A stretch of DNA of 64,000 nt from Sabellastarte sp. h YS-2021 (lineage: Eukaryota > Annelida > Polychaeta > Sabellida > Sabellidae): contig OZ024929.1 in the NCBI GenBank assembly GCA_964017235.1, positions 67,489,603-67,553,602 on the forward strand. Reading direction: 5' to 3'. Positions within the stretch are counted from its first letter, which is position 1. Every line of letters begins with the position of its first letter. The notes beneath the pieces are model-generated. The model was not told the DNA's origin. It made no database searches and saw only the letters and a list, made by a program, of their open reading frames with translations. The position numbers and the translations under genes are program-made. Of this stretch, positions 11,060 through 22,395 are shown piece after piece.

Positions 11060-11660
11060 ATTTTCTGGAGTCTCTCCAACTTCAATGTGTATAAAATAAA
11101 ATGCATCAAAAATAGTGCACCTAGAATTGTATCAGACACCATCAAATACACCAGTATAATTCCAGTTCCAGAAATTGCATTGCCTTCCTGCTGAACATTG
11201 TTTACTGTTTTAAAACAGTCACACTTGTTTACAAGTTTCTACGCAAGTATTTTGCTCCACACTTATCTTCCTACAGTAGTTCTTGCAATACCAGACACAG
11301 TCAGATTGCTGGTAAATTCCTTGTTATTCCAAATTTCTACCTTTATACTCAGAAGTTTGTCACACAGTTTGGTTACAGCTTTGCTTTTGATATTCCCACT
11401 GTTTGAAATCCTCTACTTGATCACATTCGTGGTTCCCCCCACCCTACCCTCTTTCAGAAAGCAGCTTAAAACACACCCACAGACCAAGGCATACCCACCT
11501 TAGTCTTAATCATCCCCTGTCATTCTCTGTGGTGCTTGACCTTTTATCTCTCCCTGTGATACTGAAATTGGTTGACTCTCTTGGTGCTTTTGCACCTTAG
11601 AGTCTCGTTTCTCTAAGAGGAGATTAAATGCTATAAAAGTCCAATTAGAATTAGAAACTT
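11060..11660 (+). pseudogene. 3' end of a CR1-group LINE
   Basis: With frameshifts the sequence translates to the C-terminal landmarks of non-LTR RT proteins: VQNK near 11090, HCLPAEHC near 11180, FKTVTLVYKF near 11220, and a closing F(R/Q)KAAKTHP near 11455. A 3' untranslated segment follows with the wording common to this LINE group (CACCTTAGAGTC, then ATGCTATAAAAGTCCAATTA near 11630). The 5' part, including the catalytic YADD box, is absent, as is typical of 5'-truncated copies. Confidence 0.7.
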
Positions 11661-11809
11661 TTGGAATAAACCCAATTTCATGCTTCAATAGCACACTGGA
11701 ATTGTTTGAAGTCTTAAATGTTAGATATATACAACATGTGCCCAAAGGGGTCAATTTCATTTTTAATTTAACTAAATTAAAAAATGATCGGCTCTCATTT
11801 GGTCATTTA

Positions 11810-12270
11810 TGGCCACATTGATCTGAAATCCAATGGCACCTTGATTTTGAAATCACTTGCAAAATTTGTTGATCTATATGTTCTGCCTTCTAAGAAAATT
11901 AATGTAATTTGTCCATCTATCCCATGTAGATTTTACAAGGTCTAAGTCCAGATAGTATTTGCATCCCACAAATGAAATTTGGTAGCTCTGACGTTTCTTG
12001 ATTGATTATCCACCCTAGTGATTTTGTCAGGTTCACTATAGTGTGTATGGTGTTGTGTATGGTTTTTCCTTTGAGATTTTCCCCTTATGGGCCGTCGTTC
12101 AAGTAATGGTGAAGTCTGATTCCTTGTGATAGGGACACAAGTTTAATCTCTTTGTCTATTATTGTGGAGACTTGTGGAGCTGTTACCCCTATTGTTACCC
12201 TGTTGCCTCTATTGGTTGAGCCACCTCTACTGGAGGAGTGGTTGAGGTGAACTGTCCACCATAACAACAT
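11810..12270 (-). pseudogene. DIRS-type reverse transcriptase fragment, degenerate YLND box
   Basis: Minus-strand translation gives APQVSTIIDKEIKLVSLSQG then IRLHHYLND, followed by TIVNLTKSLGWIINQETSEL. This is the palm region around the (Y/H)QYLDDWL box of DIRS/Ngaro-type RTs, with the second-position Asp changed to Asn, so it is catalytically dead. Frame is lost after about 11950. Flanks on both sides are unrelated LINE sequence. Confidence 0.7.
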
Positions 12271-12589
12271 TTTCTGTACTTGCCTCTTCTGCGTTTGGGC
12301 TCACAAAAGGCTTGTTCTAATGTGGTCTGAAGACCTGTGCCTGGGATTTAGGAGCACCTTTTAAAAGCAGAAATTCCTCTCCTTCTTCCACTAACTGTGA
12401 ATGGAACAATGGTGATGGGGAAAATTACAATGGTGATTTTCTGGGTTCCTGACATCTGGTTTCACCTGGTCGAAGATGGGTAATTTCAGCATCTCTTCTG
12501 CTGACACCTGCATTGCCCATAATGTAAAGATCTCCGACGACACTTGGAACCTGGTTTTCATCAAATCTTGATGAAATTGTTTGTTTGAA
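12271..12589. other. No feature assigned
   Basis: On the minus strand this could be the ORF1-RT spacer of the DIRS fragment (a short basic stretch, PKRRRGKYRK, near 12290), but nothing is conclusive. Confidence 0.3.
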
Positions 12590-14115
12590 TACTACATCTA
12601 AATTAAATCATATAAAGACTATACTGAGATCTTAGCAATCAAGACAGTTTTCATTAAAGGGAAAATAACAGTCATTAAATCTCTCCTAGTTCCCCATATT
12701 TTACAAATGGCTTCTGTCAGAGTATTAAGTGAAAAAGGTAATTACCGATTTTGTTAAGATTTAGTTAAGATAAGTACACTTATTCAGCTACCTGAGGCTG
12801 GTGGCTTGAAATGTCCTTTGTCAGACATATAGTTAATTCAGTAAAAATATTGTGGGTCAAACGTTTATGTAATAATTGTGAAGCAAAGTGGAGGGGCCGC
12901 GGTGGCAGAGTGGTAATACTCGCCTCTCACCTCTGAGATCGGGGTTCGGTTCCCGGCTGACCTTAAGTGGGAAAGCTGGAAGTTGCTTGCTGTTGGCCAG
13001 TAGTTTACAGTACAGAAACTTCACTAACTGTATGTACTGGTTTCCTCTGCCCTTCCAACTACCCATCGTTATATGACCTGTACAGTGTTGAAAGTGACGT
13101 AAAAACCCCAAATAAATAAATGAAGCAAAGTGGAAGACTCTAGCTGAACTTTTAATGGGTATTGATAGAAAAAAAAACATCTTTTACAGGAACATTTCTT
13201 TGAGGGTGTTAAAGGTAAAATAGTAACAGTTTTATTCAAATGTGCTCTCAGTTTGGTATGACTTTATTAAAAATGACATCAAAAGTGTTTCAGAACTCTT
13301 AACTCTCAAATTGTTCAATAATCCAACTTTCACAGTTAATAATAAACCTATTCCACCAGAAACAGATAACTGGACAAAGTCAGGTTTTGAAAACGTGGCT
13401 GATTTTTTAATGAAACCCAAATGTCTTTTAAAGCTAAACAGGAAATAGAAAATCGTTTTGACATTGTAATCAGTGACCTAAAATTTAATCAGATAGTGTA
13501 TTATCTTCTATTTTGAGAAGGCTTCCTAAAAACAAGAAATCAACGACCATTATACAACGACAAAAGGGGACACTGTTTCAAGGCTTAGAGAGTTTTCAGA
13601 AAATTACAACTGCAAAGGTATATCAGAACCTGATTTGTAAGATAAGGGTTATACCAAACAGCCAAAAAAATTGATAGAATTTTATCCTTTTTTTGGGATA
13701 AAGTGCAAATTGGGAAAACATATATTTGTTGAGATCAAAGATAGTAACATAACAGATACTTTTTAATAACAATGCAATTTAAGATTTTACATAGGTCTTC
13801 TCCAAATTGTGATACTTGCCAAAAAGTAGATAATTTGGAGCACCACTTTTACTAATGCTGCGATGTAGAACACTTTTGGAGGCAAGTTGAAAACTAGCTA
13901 AGTAACATAATTGCAAGTAAAGTAAAATTAATGGTACTAGAAGTACTGCTAGGTTTCTTGAATTTTGATTCTTATTTTTACTTTGCCATTAATTATGTTA
14001 TAATTATTGCTACATTTTCTCTCAACAAAGCTGATGGAAAACAAATATTCTTTCTGTACTTTTTGTACACAGTCAGAGATAAATTAATTTTAGAAGAAAA
14101 AAAAATATGTTAAAC
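12590..14115 (+). pseudogene. L1/Tx1-like LINE, 3' half of ORF2
   Basis: Landmarks in order: KGKITVIKSLLVPHILQMAS (about 12658), LWVKRLCNNCEAKWKTL (split by the SINE), SVWYDFIKNDIKSVSELLTL (13250), then CDTCQKVDNLEHHFYYC (13815-13870; the C-x2-C-x8-H-x4-C zinc-knuckle-like motif of L1 C-termini), ending VRDKLILEEKKIC at 14113. Several frameshifts and stops show it is inactive. The RT catalytic core is not present here. The family protein reverse-transcribes its own mRNA at a nicked target. Confidence 0.8.
12893..13120 (+). mobile_element. tRNA-derived SINE, full length, inserted in the L1-like relic
   Basis: The head GGTGGCAGAGTGGTAATAC (A box) and GGTTCGGTTCCCGGC (B box) are pol III promoter elements of a tRNA-like start. 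The body ends GACGTAAAAACCCC and the tail is AAATAAATAA. A 14 bp duplication, TGAAGCAAAGTGGA, flanks it at 12879-12892 and 13121-13134. The L1 reading frame rejoins across the SINE. The 228 bp length and TSD indicate an insertion by a LINE machinery. Confidence 0.93.
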
Positions 14116-14827
14116 AAGACAGAAGTATTTTCAGACATATGTGGTAAATTAATTGAATCACTGTAATATTATCAACCTTTTTCTCTTGTCTTAAACATTA
14201 TCTACAAACCCAACAGTGTACTATTTATGTTACATGAATCATTAGTCTTTGCTCATTTTGCACTTTTATTATACTGTGTGCTATAGCTGCTCTTGTTTGT
14301 GTTTGTTGGAATATAACCTTCCATATCAATGTGTTTGTATCCAAAAAGAAATTTTAAAATGTGAAGACCTTCTTGAAGCTGTGTGCCATGGCCTTGATAC
14401 ACTAAGGCAATTTGCTGAATGTAACTTCTCTTGTCGAGTATAGTCAGACAGCCTCAGGCTTTGTCAAACGTGTTTTTCATGGCCCTGTCATGGTTGGTCC
14501 CTTTCTGACCTGTTGTTTCCCTGCTTCATAACAGATTTATTGCTGTCGGTGCAGAGTTCCGGTTATACTCTGAAATGACCTGGTTGATGACAGCTGGGAA
14601 GTGGAGTGCTAAAACTCCTTGACCACGTGGAGGGTGCTTTTCCCTAAGGAGCTGCTCGGAGCCTATGAAAGATGCAGATATTTGATGAGTCCAGTGGTCC
14701 ACCATCTTATACCACTTTCCTGTGGCTTGTTGGCTAGTTTAAAGCCATTTAGATATCTTGTCCAAGGAGGGATCGCCAGGAAGAAAAGTTGATAGTCCTC
14801 TGGGCTTAGCTTCTTGTCTTTGAGCTA
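14116..14827. other. No gene; possible LINE 3' UTR then unassigned sequence
   Basis: The first ~200 bases may be the L1-like 3' UTR. The rest is GC-richer (GACCACGTGGAGGGTGC near 14620) without an ORF or repeat that I can match elsewhere in the window. Confidence 0.4.
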
Positions 14828-14980
14828 ATGGATTCAAAGTTGAGGTTTCACATCCCTTTCAACAGCCAGGGTCATATTGGGACAGGTCCTCAGCATTGTA
14901 ACTTGTGGGATTCAAACCACACAGAGATGACAGTCTGTGATTATATGCCAAACTTGCTAACCCACTGGGCCACTGAGGAC
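14828..14980 (-). mobile_element. tRNA-derived SINE, second family
   Basis: On the minus strand it starts near 14980 with CAGTGGCCCAGTGGGTTAGC (A-box region) followed by GGTTTGAATCCCAC (B box, 14904-14917). A body reads CTGGCTGTTGAAAGGGATGT then GAAACCTC. The two boxes are about 40 bp apart, as in tRNA genes, but there is no tRNA cloverleaf 3' half. No TSD is evident. It differs from the SINE at 12.9 kb. Confidence 0.6.
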
Positions 14981-15199
14981 CTTGCTCACTTATTATCCCT
15001 TGGATCAGGGATATTGAGGGCCCATCTGAAGGTTTCCATATCTTCAGTGTATTACGAGGGAAAGTCACTTAATTAGGTTAACATCCCATGAGATAATAGG
15101 GTCAAGGCCGTACAGGATGGTGAGTGAGTCTCTTGTGTCTCCCCCTCTTCTCTGCCAGGTTCCTGCTCTGTCCCGAGATGTGGGTCTTAACCTTAGGGG

Positions 15200-15840
15200 A
15201 AGTGCTCCCATATTTCTGGGATTTATATTTTCATTTGTCAGAGTGCTTCTTTGACTTTTCACGTTTTAATTTCTTTGGCCTGATCTCTGAGTCCGAAGAA
15301 AATCTGTGACTAACCTTGGGGAAGCAGGGGGCACCTCCATGGCCTCTTGGCTGTTGGCTGGAGATGAGCTAACTCAGGATACACCTTGGAACTTAGCTCA
15401 GGCTTGCTTTTGGATCCAGTGCAATATCTTGTTCTACTGCAGTTAAAGAATAATTTGAGGGAGGCTTTAAAAAAAGTGGTCTCAGGGCCCCTGATCTGAG
15501 CCTATAGGGACTTTTTTTGTTCTGAAAACTGGTGTCCCACATGGAAGTCTGAAACGCTCACATTTGCCGTTGCAACTGAATCTAGATTTGGGTCCCCTTA
15601 GGCCCTCTCTAACTTTTTTAACAATTGGGTTCCTGGTGTCTTTAGAATATGTTGGGGTGAAGTTAAAGAGGGTGGCTCTAATCCAAGCTGCAGTGGCCTG
15701 GCTGACCCTTGGATCACATTTTGGGATCTCAAGGGAGACAGATGATATATATGAGTAGGAGGTTCCAGTTCTTGTTGTAATCTGGAGAACATAGGCTCTC
15801 CAGGCTCCAGGTTACCTAAAAGTTCATTACAGGACATTTG
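15200..15840 (-). pseudogene. Decayed unidentified ORF downstream of the DIRS recombinase
   Basis: A minus-strand frame from a Met at 15837 (MSCNELLGNLEPGEPMFSRL) stays largely open for about 200 codons with a few stops. The last part is lysine-rich (RDQAKEIKT). I do not recognise a domain. It could be ORF1 of another tyrosine-recombinase retroelement, or a chance reading. Confidence 0.3.
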
Positions 15841-15959
15841 TGACTGGGGTTTGTCCTTTCTGTATTAGCATTTAAGCATATTTTTATATCTGCTCGTGAG
15901 AGAATGACTCACAAATCAATAAAAATTCTAATTACAATAAAGTTAAACAGTTTGTATTG

Positions 15960-18135
15960 CAAACAAACGGGCAAGAGCTCAAGATCTGCTCTAGAGAAAT
16001 ACCAACTTTAAAAAGGTGATGCAGCCATAGCTTTAACTTCATGAGCTCTAATCTGAGTGAGCTGTTGATCAGTCATATCTGACGACTGATAACATGGATG
16101 AATAGTCTTTTTGATCCATGGATAAATACTAGTGATATCTTTTGAATGACCTTCCCTAAGGGATACAAAGAGAAGGGCTTTGTCCATTCTCACGGATTTT
16201 GTCTTTTCTAAGTAGACTTAAAAGGGCCTTAGAGAACCAAGTGACCTATCCTCAACCAGTGTCCATCGTGGTAGCTAATGCTGGAATAAGTACTGACTTA
16301 ATGGAATCAGGGCAATCCGAAGTCAATAGCTTCTTGGCCAGAAATGCTGGAAAGGGAGAAACAGTACCTTTGGATTAATTTCTCATTGAAGAGATAAAAA
16401 GTGAGTCCAAGCATGTATCTCACTCTTCTTACTTTAGGCTAAAACCAGCAGGAGCACTTAAGGTCAGCCACTACAATGGAGCCTCTGATAAAGGCTCCAA
16501 ATGAGGTTTCGTCAAACCTAGAAGGATCAAAGAAAGGTGTATAATAGGTATAGACCTATTTGGTTTAGGTATATCCCTAACAAAACTGGTAAAGTGTCTA
16601 TTCAGTTCTAGACTTTTTGAGACAAATCCCCGTTGCAAACCGAAAGCATCAGCAATTGCTGTTATATAGCCAGTGATTGTGGCTGGTTTGAGGTTTTTAA
16701 CTGTAAACAGGTAGTTACCTGGAAAACAGGGGGGATTTCCATCTTACTCAGTGAGCATCATTGCCCATAAATGGGCCACCTTGGTCGATAGCCTTTCCTT
16801 GACGAAATCCTCTGAGGTATCTTAATTCTCTCTGCCACCTCAGTTGAGAATCTGCCGGAATTGGATTCTTTGAAACCAGAAACCACATACATGTAGATTC
16901 AGGTATGCCACATCGATCCTGTTGGGATGTGACTGTTTCAGGAGTGTCTTCCAATGTGGGAGATGTAGGGGTATCCTGGTTGATTGATCCATCAGATCTC
17001 AGAACCAAGGCATCCCTGGCTACCCTGGAGCAATTATAATCATCTTGCATGGGTGAGTTATAATCTTTCGAGTTACATGTGACAGGATGGTTACTGGACA
17101 GAAAACATGTATAGCTGTCCAGACCTTCCCAACAGATAATCAATGCATCTATTTCCGAAGCCTTTTGTCTGGGACAGGGGATACATCAATTGGTAGTTTG
17201 TAGTTTAGATAAGTGACGAACAAGTCTACCATTGGTGTGTGCCAAACTTTGCAAATTTGGTTGAATATCTGTTGATGAAGGGACCATTTTGTTTGTGTGA
17301 CCGTGTCCCTTCATGATAGAGAATCACATTCAGGGTTCCGGGTCCATGTTTTGCCCTTATCTTAATCTGTCTGGAATTTGTGAAAGCCAGAATACGCCAG
17401 ATAAGGGAACATATTTCTATTGCATGTGTGCCTCCTTCTTTGTTCAGATATGAAACTACTGCACTGTTGTTTGCACAGATCAGAACTCTTTGATGTTTTA
17501 AGTGATCATGAAAGCACTTTAGGGTTAAAAGAACAGCTTTTAGCTCCAGCACATTGATGTGAAGCTGACATTCTTTGCTTGGCCAGAGGCCACTTAACAC
17601 TAAGTCATTTAAGTGAGCACCCCAGCCCATTTGGGAGACAAATCTGAACACTAATGTTTTGTGAACATGAGGGTGGATAGGAGAACCCACCATAAGACTT
17701 GGTAGATTTTTCCACCATTTGAGATGCTTCAGAAAATTCTCTATCACTAGGATCTTTTTGTCCAGTGATTAGAGATATTTTCAGTGAGACTTTAAGTACT
17801 ACTGGAAAGGTGTCATGTGTAACCTTCCTGAAGGTAAAGTTTTTTCTAAGGAAGCTAATGTCCCTATGAGTGACATTAACTTTCTTGGAATCAAGATTAG
17901 AGACTTTCTGGTGCAAACACCAGACCCTTCTGCACATCAAAGTCGCATCTGTTAGATCTATTGATGTCGCCCATTCCCCTTGTTGAATCAACTTTCTCGT
18001 TTACTAGTCTGTTTCCAACTTGAAAGTTGATAAACTTAAGTGACTGTTCAGACTACTTAAACCTATTACTGGTCTCCACTTTTTCAAAGGTTTGGGTACC
18101 AGGAATAGTCTGTTGTAAAATCCCAGAGTGGTGGG
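15960..18135 (-). pseudogene. DIRS-type retrotransposon relic: RT, RNase H, tyrosine recombinase
   Basis: Minus-strand order is as in DIRS elements. The RT start PKPLKKWRPVIGLSSLN lies near 18080 and QQGEWATSIDLTDA at 17985-17940. RNase H at 17747-17226 contains MGWGAHLNDLVLSGLWPS, LHINVLELKAVLLTLK and NNSAVVSYLNKEGG (family consensus has Asp where this has Asn). A linker (ARDALVLRSDG, 17030) leads to the tyrosine recombinase (16740-16000: DAFGLQRGFVSKSLELNRHF, RKDK, IRAHEVKAMAAS). The recombinase HxxR box is HEVK, so its catalytic Arg is lost. In the family the recombinase integrates a circular cDNA without target duplication. Many frameshifts: dead. Confidence 0.85.
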
Positions 18136-18304
18136 TCTCCTGACATGAGCTTTACCCTTTTGCAAGCACTACATTGTGGAGGGTGCCATCTTTGTTTACA
18201 TGGTGATATTTGATAAAAAAGAGCAGAATTTTGTACAATTTTTTTAAAATCTATACGATAGCCATATTGTTGTAATATATACTACTCTGAGAAGAGCTTG
18301 GTTT

Positions 18305-19044
18305 TTAATCATACTTTCCAAAAACACTGCAAACAAGCCCCCAAACAATCACTTCCTCTTGCCTCCTTGATGCGCATACTGAAAAAATTGCACAGGAACT
18401 ACTTGGCTGTGTTCTTTTGTTATGAAAAGAGTTGTTATTGTCTGATTGTGAGTTCTTGGTGTATGAGGACCTCCCAAAATCAAATGATCTGGAGCTATCC
18501 TTGTAACATTTAGAATCAGAGTCCTTGATGATAGACATCCGTTTTATCCTCAAATTGAGAGAACACATCTAAGTCAAAAACCTCCTGTTAATTAAAGGGA
18601 CCTGTCAAGCCCTTAGAACCAAGTTTAGAGCTACAATCCTTAAGCAAATTGTTTCTAGCAAGGAGCATATTGCAAGCTAAAGTCATGTTCTACTTGAGGA
18701 CTGTATCTAGGGCCATGTCCAGTGATAAGATGATTGAAGTCTGAAGTTGAAAAAACTTGACATTGAGCTCAGCAGATTCTTTGACACAGTCAAGATCTTC
18801 GGTATTTTAAATTTCATTAGCTGGATTTTTAATTATATTATTCAACTTTCTCTATTTTGAACCAGATCACATGACCCAAAATTTGGATATTTTCTTTACA
18901 GACAGGCTCTTGAATCAAATGTTTCTTAGCTGGTACTGAGATAGAGGCAGAAAGAGTCTTTACTCTGACTATATTGGAGTAAGAGTCAGGAAATTTAGGA
19001 ACTTTCAGGGGAGTATCTTGAGGTGAAGTAGTGCAGTACACCAT
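18305..19044 (-). pseudogene. Possible ORF1 remains of the same DIRS relic
   Basis: Two minus-strand frames (18568-18305 and 19044-18838) lie directly upstream of the RT, where DIRS elements carry ORF1. They are Ser/Lys-rich, but I see no diagnostic motif. The assignment rests on position. Confidence 0.3.
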
Positions 19045-19104
19045 ATCTGGTCTCCCATAGGAAAGAAACTGACCCTGTGAGATTCAGTACTAGACTTGTC
19101 AAAT

Positions 19105-19215
19105 GCTGTAAATGTAATAGTTTTCCAGTTACAACTGACTTACTCGACAGTGAGAATCTCATAGTAGCATTGCTCAGCAACTGTAGGTGAATAACATATC
19201 AAAACAAAATACTCC
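19105..19215 (+). repeat. Isolated monomer of the GCTATTACTCAG satellite family
   Basis: The stretch AAATGCTGTAAATGTAATAG through GGTGAATAACATATC is nearly identical to the first monomer of the array at 19880. It stands alone next to a 5S-like segment. Confidence 0.75.
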
Positions 19216-19230
19216 AGACTTTCATGAATT

Positions 19231-19325
19231 GTGGCGTAGCATGATGAGCACCAGTCTCATCACTGAAGTTAAATAGCAATGGGCTAAGTTAGAACTTGGA
19301 TGGGTAACTGCCTCAGTGCACTACT
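19231..19325 (+). ncRNA. 5S rRNA-derived segment (pseudogene or SINE3-type head)
   Basis: The stretch ATCACTGAAGTTAAATAGCA followed by GGGCTAAGTTAGAACTTGGA and TGGGTAACTGCCT aligns with the animal 5S rRNA internal promoter region (family: GATCACCGAAGTTAAGCA, TTAGTACTTGGATGGGTGAC). Both the box A side and box C are recognisable with scattered substitutions. The 5S 5' portion is weak and the 3' stem is missing, so this is not a functional 5S gene. It could be the promoter head of a 5S-derived SINE. Confidence 0.7.
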
Positions 19326-19429
19326 CATGTCTCTGATGGCTTTGTGGCTCGCACTAGTAGTCTGAAACTCCTTTAGGCCTTGTTCTTCCTACACATGAAG
19401 ATAAATCATTGAACAGTAATTAAATCCAA

Positions 19430-19745
19430 GCAATAAATTCAGACCCAAATTAAATGTTTCCAAGGTTTCAAAGAGAAAGTTCCATTCTATGGAGTCAAAT
19501 GCTTTTTAAATTCATTTAATGCATAGTATCATGGAATTTTTAGTTTCCTGGTGTAGATCATGAGATCTTTCAATGTCCTTCTCACCTATTTACCTACCAG
19601 GTATATATCCAACATGGTCGCAGCTGATAATTTTTGGTAATACCTTTTGTAACCTTATTGCTAAGCTTTTGGTTAAAATTTTAGTCTGTAAAAGACTCGC
19701 CATTCTCCAGTTTGATTGATACCTTAGGTCTTGCCTATATTTTTG
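19430..19745 (-). pseudogene. L1/Tx1-like RT fragment (minus strand)
   Basis: Minus-strand reading: SNWRMASLLQTKILTKSLAI then RLQKVLPKIISCDHVGYIPG, then (in a shifted frame) KAFDSIEWNFLFETLE. These are RT domains 2-3 of L1-like ORF2 up to the region of catalytic Asp A. It is one piece of an element whose endonuclease lies at 22.4-23.0 kb on the same strand. The intervening RT N-terminus is missing. Confidence 0.8.
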
Positions 19746-20767
19746 AAATAAGGTTGAGATTTTAAGTTTCAGTGTAGAAGTGAAAACAGAAAAGGACACA
19801 GAAGTTGTGCCCTGCAAATGGTATTCAGAAGTACAAAGTGAACAGTTAAGGTGTAAAAAGTAGGTGAAAAACATATTTAAAGAAAATGCTGTAAATGTAA
19901 TAGTTTCCAAGTTACAACTGACTTACTCGACAGTGAGAATCCCATAGTAGCAATTGCTCAGCAACTGTAGGTGAATAACATATCAAAACAAAATACTCTA
20001 AATGCAATAGTTTGGAAGTTACAACTGGTTTACTCAACAGTGAGAACCTGTGTCTTTTATTCAGCTATATCATGAGCTACAGGTGTGCAATTTTACTATG
20101 TTATAGCTGACTGAAAAGTAGTTGAATAACATTTGTACAAAATTCTCTAAAGTTACAAGTGATTTTACTCATTAAGGAAGGTACTGAAAAGTCAGAATTT
20201 AGCTATTATTTCCTTAGCTATTGGGATAGACTCCCAAGTTATTCGCCATGTTGAAGCTATGGAAAAAGTAGCTGCACAACATATTTTAACTAAATGCTCT
20301 AGATGCAATACTTTTTAAGTTATAAGTGATTTTGTGCATGGTATCATAAGTTTTAATGCATTAAAAATTATTTTAAAAATTCATAAAAACAAACAAATAA
20401 GCGCCCTTTCAGGGGCAATTAATAATTAAGAAAGATCAAGGCCTGATAATCACACATGAGAGCTACTTGCGGCCTAGTACATATATGCAAGATAAGAGAG
20501 AAATCCCTGCAATAGTCAATGAGAAAATTGTGATAAAGCGTTGAAATTTTCACAATTTGGGCGAGGGTACGCTCAATTATGATGGCTCTGGGAAACAGAT
20601 GAGAAACAAAAGATATGCATGCCTTAAACAATTTTTCATCCTCGATAGATAAGGTATCTTTTAAAAGAAACAGCATGTCTCTGGGTCTTGAACGTTCCGA
20701 GAAGTTGTTTATGTGGACAACACAGATGTGTACCCCACAGAGTGATTCTATAATGTCAGCAGACATT
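19746..20767 (+). mobile_element. Satellite-carrying element, short copy (three monomers)
   Basis: It has a leader (GTTTCAGTGTAGAAGTGA, ACACAGAAGTTGTGCCCTG), about three monomers (19860-20285), a trailer (GTTATAAGTGATTT, TTTTAATGCATTAAAA) and a right arm (GAGAGAAATCCCTGCAATAG, AACAGCATGTCTCT) ending GTCAGCAGACAT near 20767. All parts match the 3.0 kb copy at 26798-29815 in order. It sits inside the minus-strand L1-like element. Its left end is less complete than that of the long copy. Confidence 0.75.
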
Positions 20768-20937
20768 ATTTTTCCCTCTCTTCTACCCATTGTGCTGATC
20801 ATAATATTGTAGCATCAGATTTCTTTTCAATTAAAGTTTCCCATTCTTGTTTGCATTGAAAATGGTTCAAGTATTCATCACTTGGTATGTTTTGTTCCAA
20901 TATATTTAAATTGTTAAACAGTTCCATTTCATAAATA
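20768..20937 (-). pseudogene. L1/Tx1-like fragment between two insertions
   Basis: Minus-strand reading KQEWETLIEKKSDATI then SAQWVEEREK matches the segment just before the RT of L1-like ORF2 (family wording RA/KWVEEGEKN). It is bounded by a LINE insertion on one side and the satellite-carrying element on the other. Confidence 0.7.
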
Positions 20938-22395
20938 GTGGCTGCCCAAATTAGATCTCACATGGATTCTCATGAATGTGGAAACACTTTCCAGTCAGCC
21001 TATAAGGTGGGGCACTCAACAGAAACTGCCTTGTTGTGCATCAAAAATGAGATTCACTTATCTCTGTCCAAGGGCATGCCTACAGCACTGGTGCTGCTCG
21101 ACCTGTCCGCAGCTTTCCATACTATCAATCATGATACACTCCTTTCCTGTTTGTCAGCTAGGTTTGGCTTTGGATCTGCACTAAAATGGTTTAGATCCTA
21201 CCTCCAGGATCGTTTTCAGTCAGTCAAGATTAGTTCTAGTCTTTTGAACTTGTTCAAATTGAAAGTTGGAGTCACCCAAGGTTCTGTCTTAGGCCCTCTT
21301 CTATTTTCCCTCTATACAACACCTCTTGGTCAAGTCATCAGAAAAAATACTGGCATTAAATACAACTTTTATGCTGACGATACCCAGCTGTTCATTCACT
21401 TAACCCCTGATGATAGTGTCAAGTCTTTTGACCGTCTTAAATCCTGTTTCAATGATATTCAGGTCTGGATGTCTGAAAACAAACTCAAGCTAAACCCTGA
21501 TAAAACCGAATTCATAGTCTTTGGTGCCAAAGACAGATACAAATGGCTCAGTGACTCATTTCCTGTCAATATCCTGGGTAATTGTCTCTCTCCCACAGAT
21601 GTTGTACGCAATTTGGGTGTTTTGTTTGATCCAAAGTTCTGTTTCACTAATCACGTAAATTCTGTCATCAAATCTTGTTTTATTAGCCTCAGGGACCTTC
21701 ATCATATCAGGAGGTTTCTCTCCATTGATACATCAGTGGTGATTGCAAATGCTCTGGTCAGCAGTCTTTTGGATTATTGGAATTCTCTATTTCACAGTTT
21801 GTCATCCCGTAATGCTACCAGGCTCCAATATGTTCAAAATGCTCTTGCACTGTTTGTCACCAGTGCTTCTAAGTACACTCACATCACATCCAGCCTTAGG
21901 ACACTTCATTGGCTACCCATCAGACATCGAATTATCTTCAAATCCCTAGTTCTGATGTATAAGTACCTCACCACTGGCCAGCCTAAGTATTTTGCTCCAT
22001 ATCTCTCCTTGTACAAATCTGCTGTGAATACAAGACGTTCCAACTCCAAAAAGTTGTTCCTCCAGGTTCCTCATTATTGTACTTCCATCCATAAATCAAA
22101 GGTCCATTTCAACAACAGTTTCTCATATGATGCCCCGAAGTTGTGGAATGATCTCCCACATGATATCCGCAGTGCTCCAAATCTCTCCTGTTTCAAAAGT
22201 CGACTAAAACCTACCTATTTCAGAAATCATTTCCACCTTAGCTTCTAACTACCGAACACTGGATCGCCTCCCTGGGTACGACTTGAAACATGTCTAATGT
22301 CTTGATGATTTATTCCTTACAAACTGGATATGGTGTGCCTTAGAATCCGTAGATACGGAGATTAAGCACTTGGACAACTGATTGATTGATTGATG
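20938..22395 (+). CDS. CR1-group LINE, long RT ORF, 5'-truncated
   Basis: An uninterrupted 436-codon ORF (20938-22248) covers RT to the C-terminus: QSAYKVGHSTETAL (res 19-32), LVLLDLSAAFHTINH (motif A, metal-binding Asp 55 kept, but the usual AFD is AFH), GVTQGSVLGPLLFSLYTTPL (111-130), YADDTQLFI (catalytic pair 147-148), LKLNPDKTEFIVFG, LHWLPIRHRIIFKSL, then LWNDLPHDIRS near the end. The start is not a true initiator: the copy begins mid-RT, as target-primed 5' truncation leaves it, so the endonuclease is missing. A ~130 bp 3' UTR ends in (GATT)n at 22380-22395. It is inserted in opposite orientation within the L1-like element. The youngest coding sequence in the window, but not autonomous. 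Confidence 0.92.

Noticed and set aside
12893..12960. tRNA gene
   Set aside because: A and B boxes are present, but there is no 3' acceptor half; a SINE body, A-rich tail and target duplication follow.
20419..20802. 127-codon minus-strand ORF as a gene
   Set aside because: It overlaps the right arm of the satellite-carrying element and runs into L1 sequence; the same region in the other copy (29520-29815) is not open.
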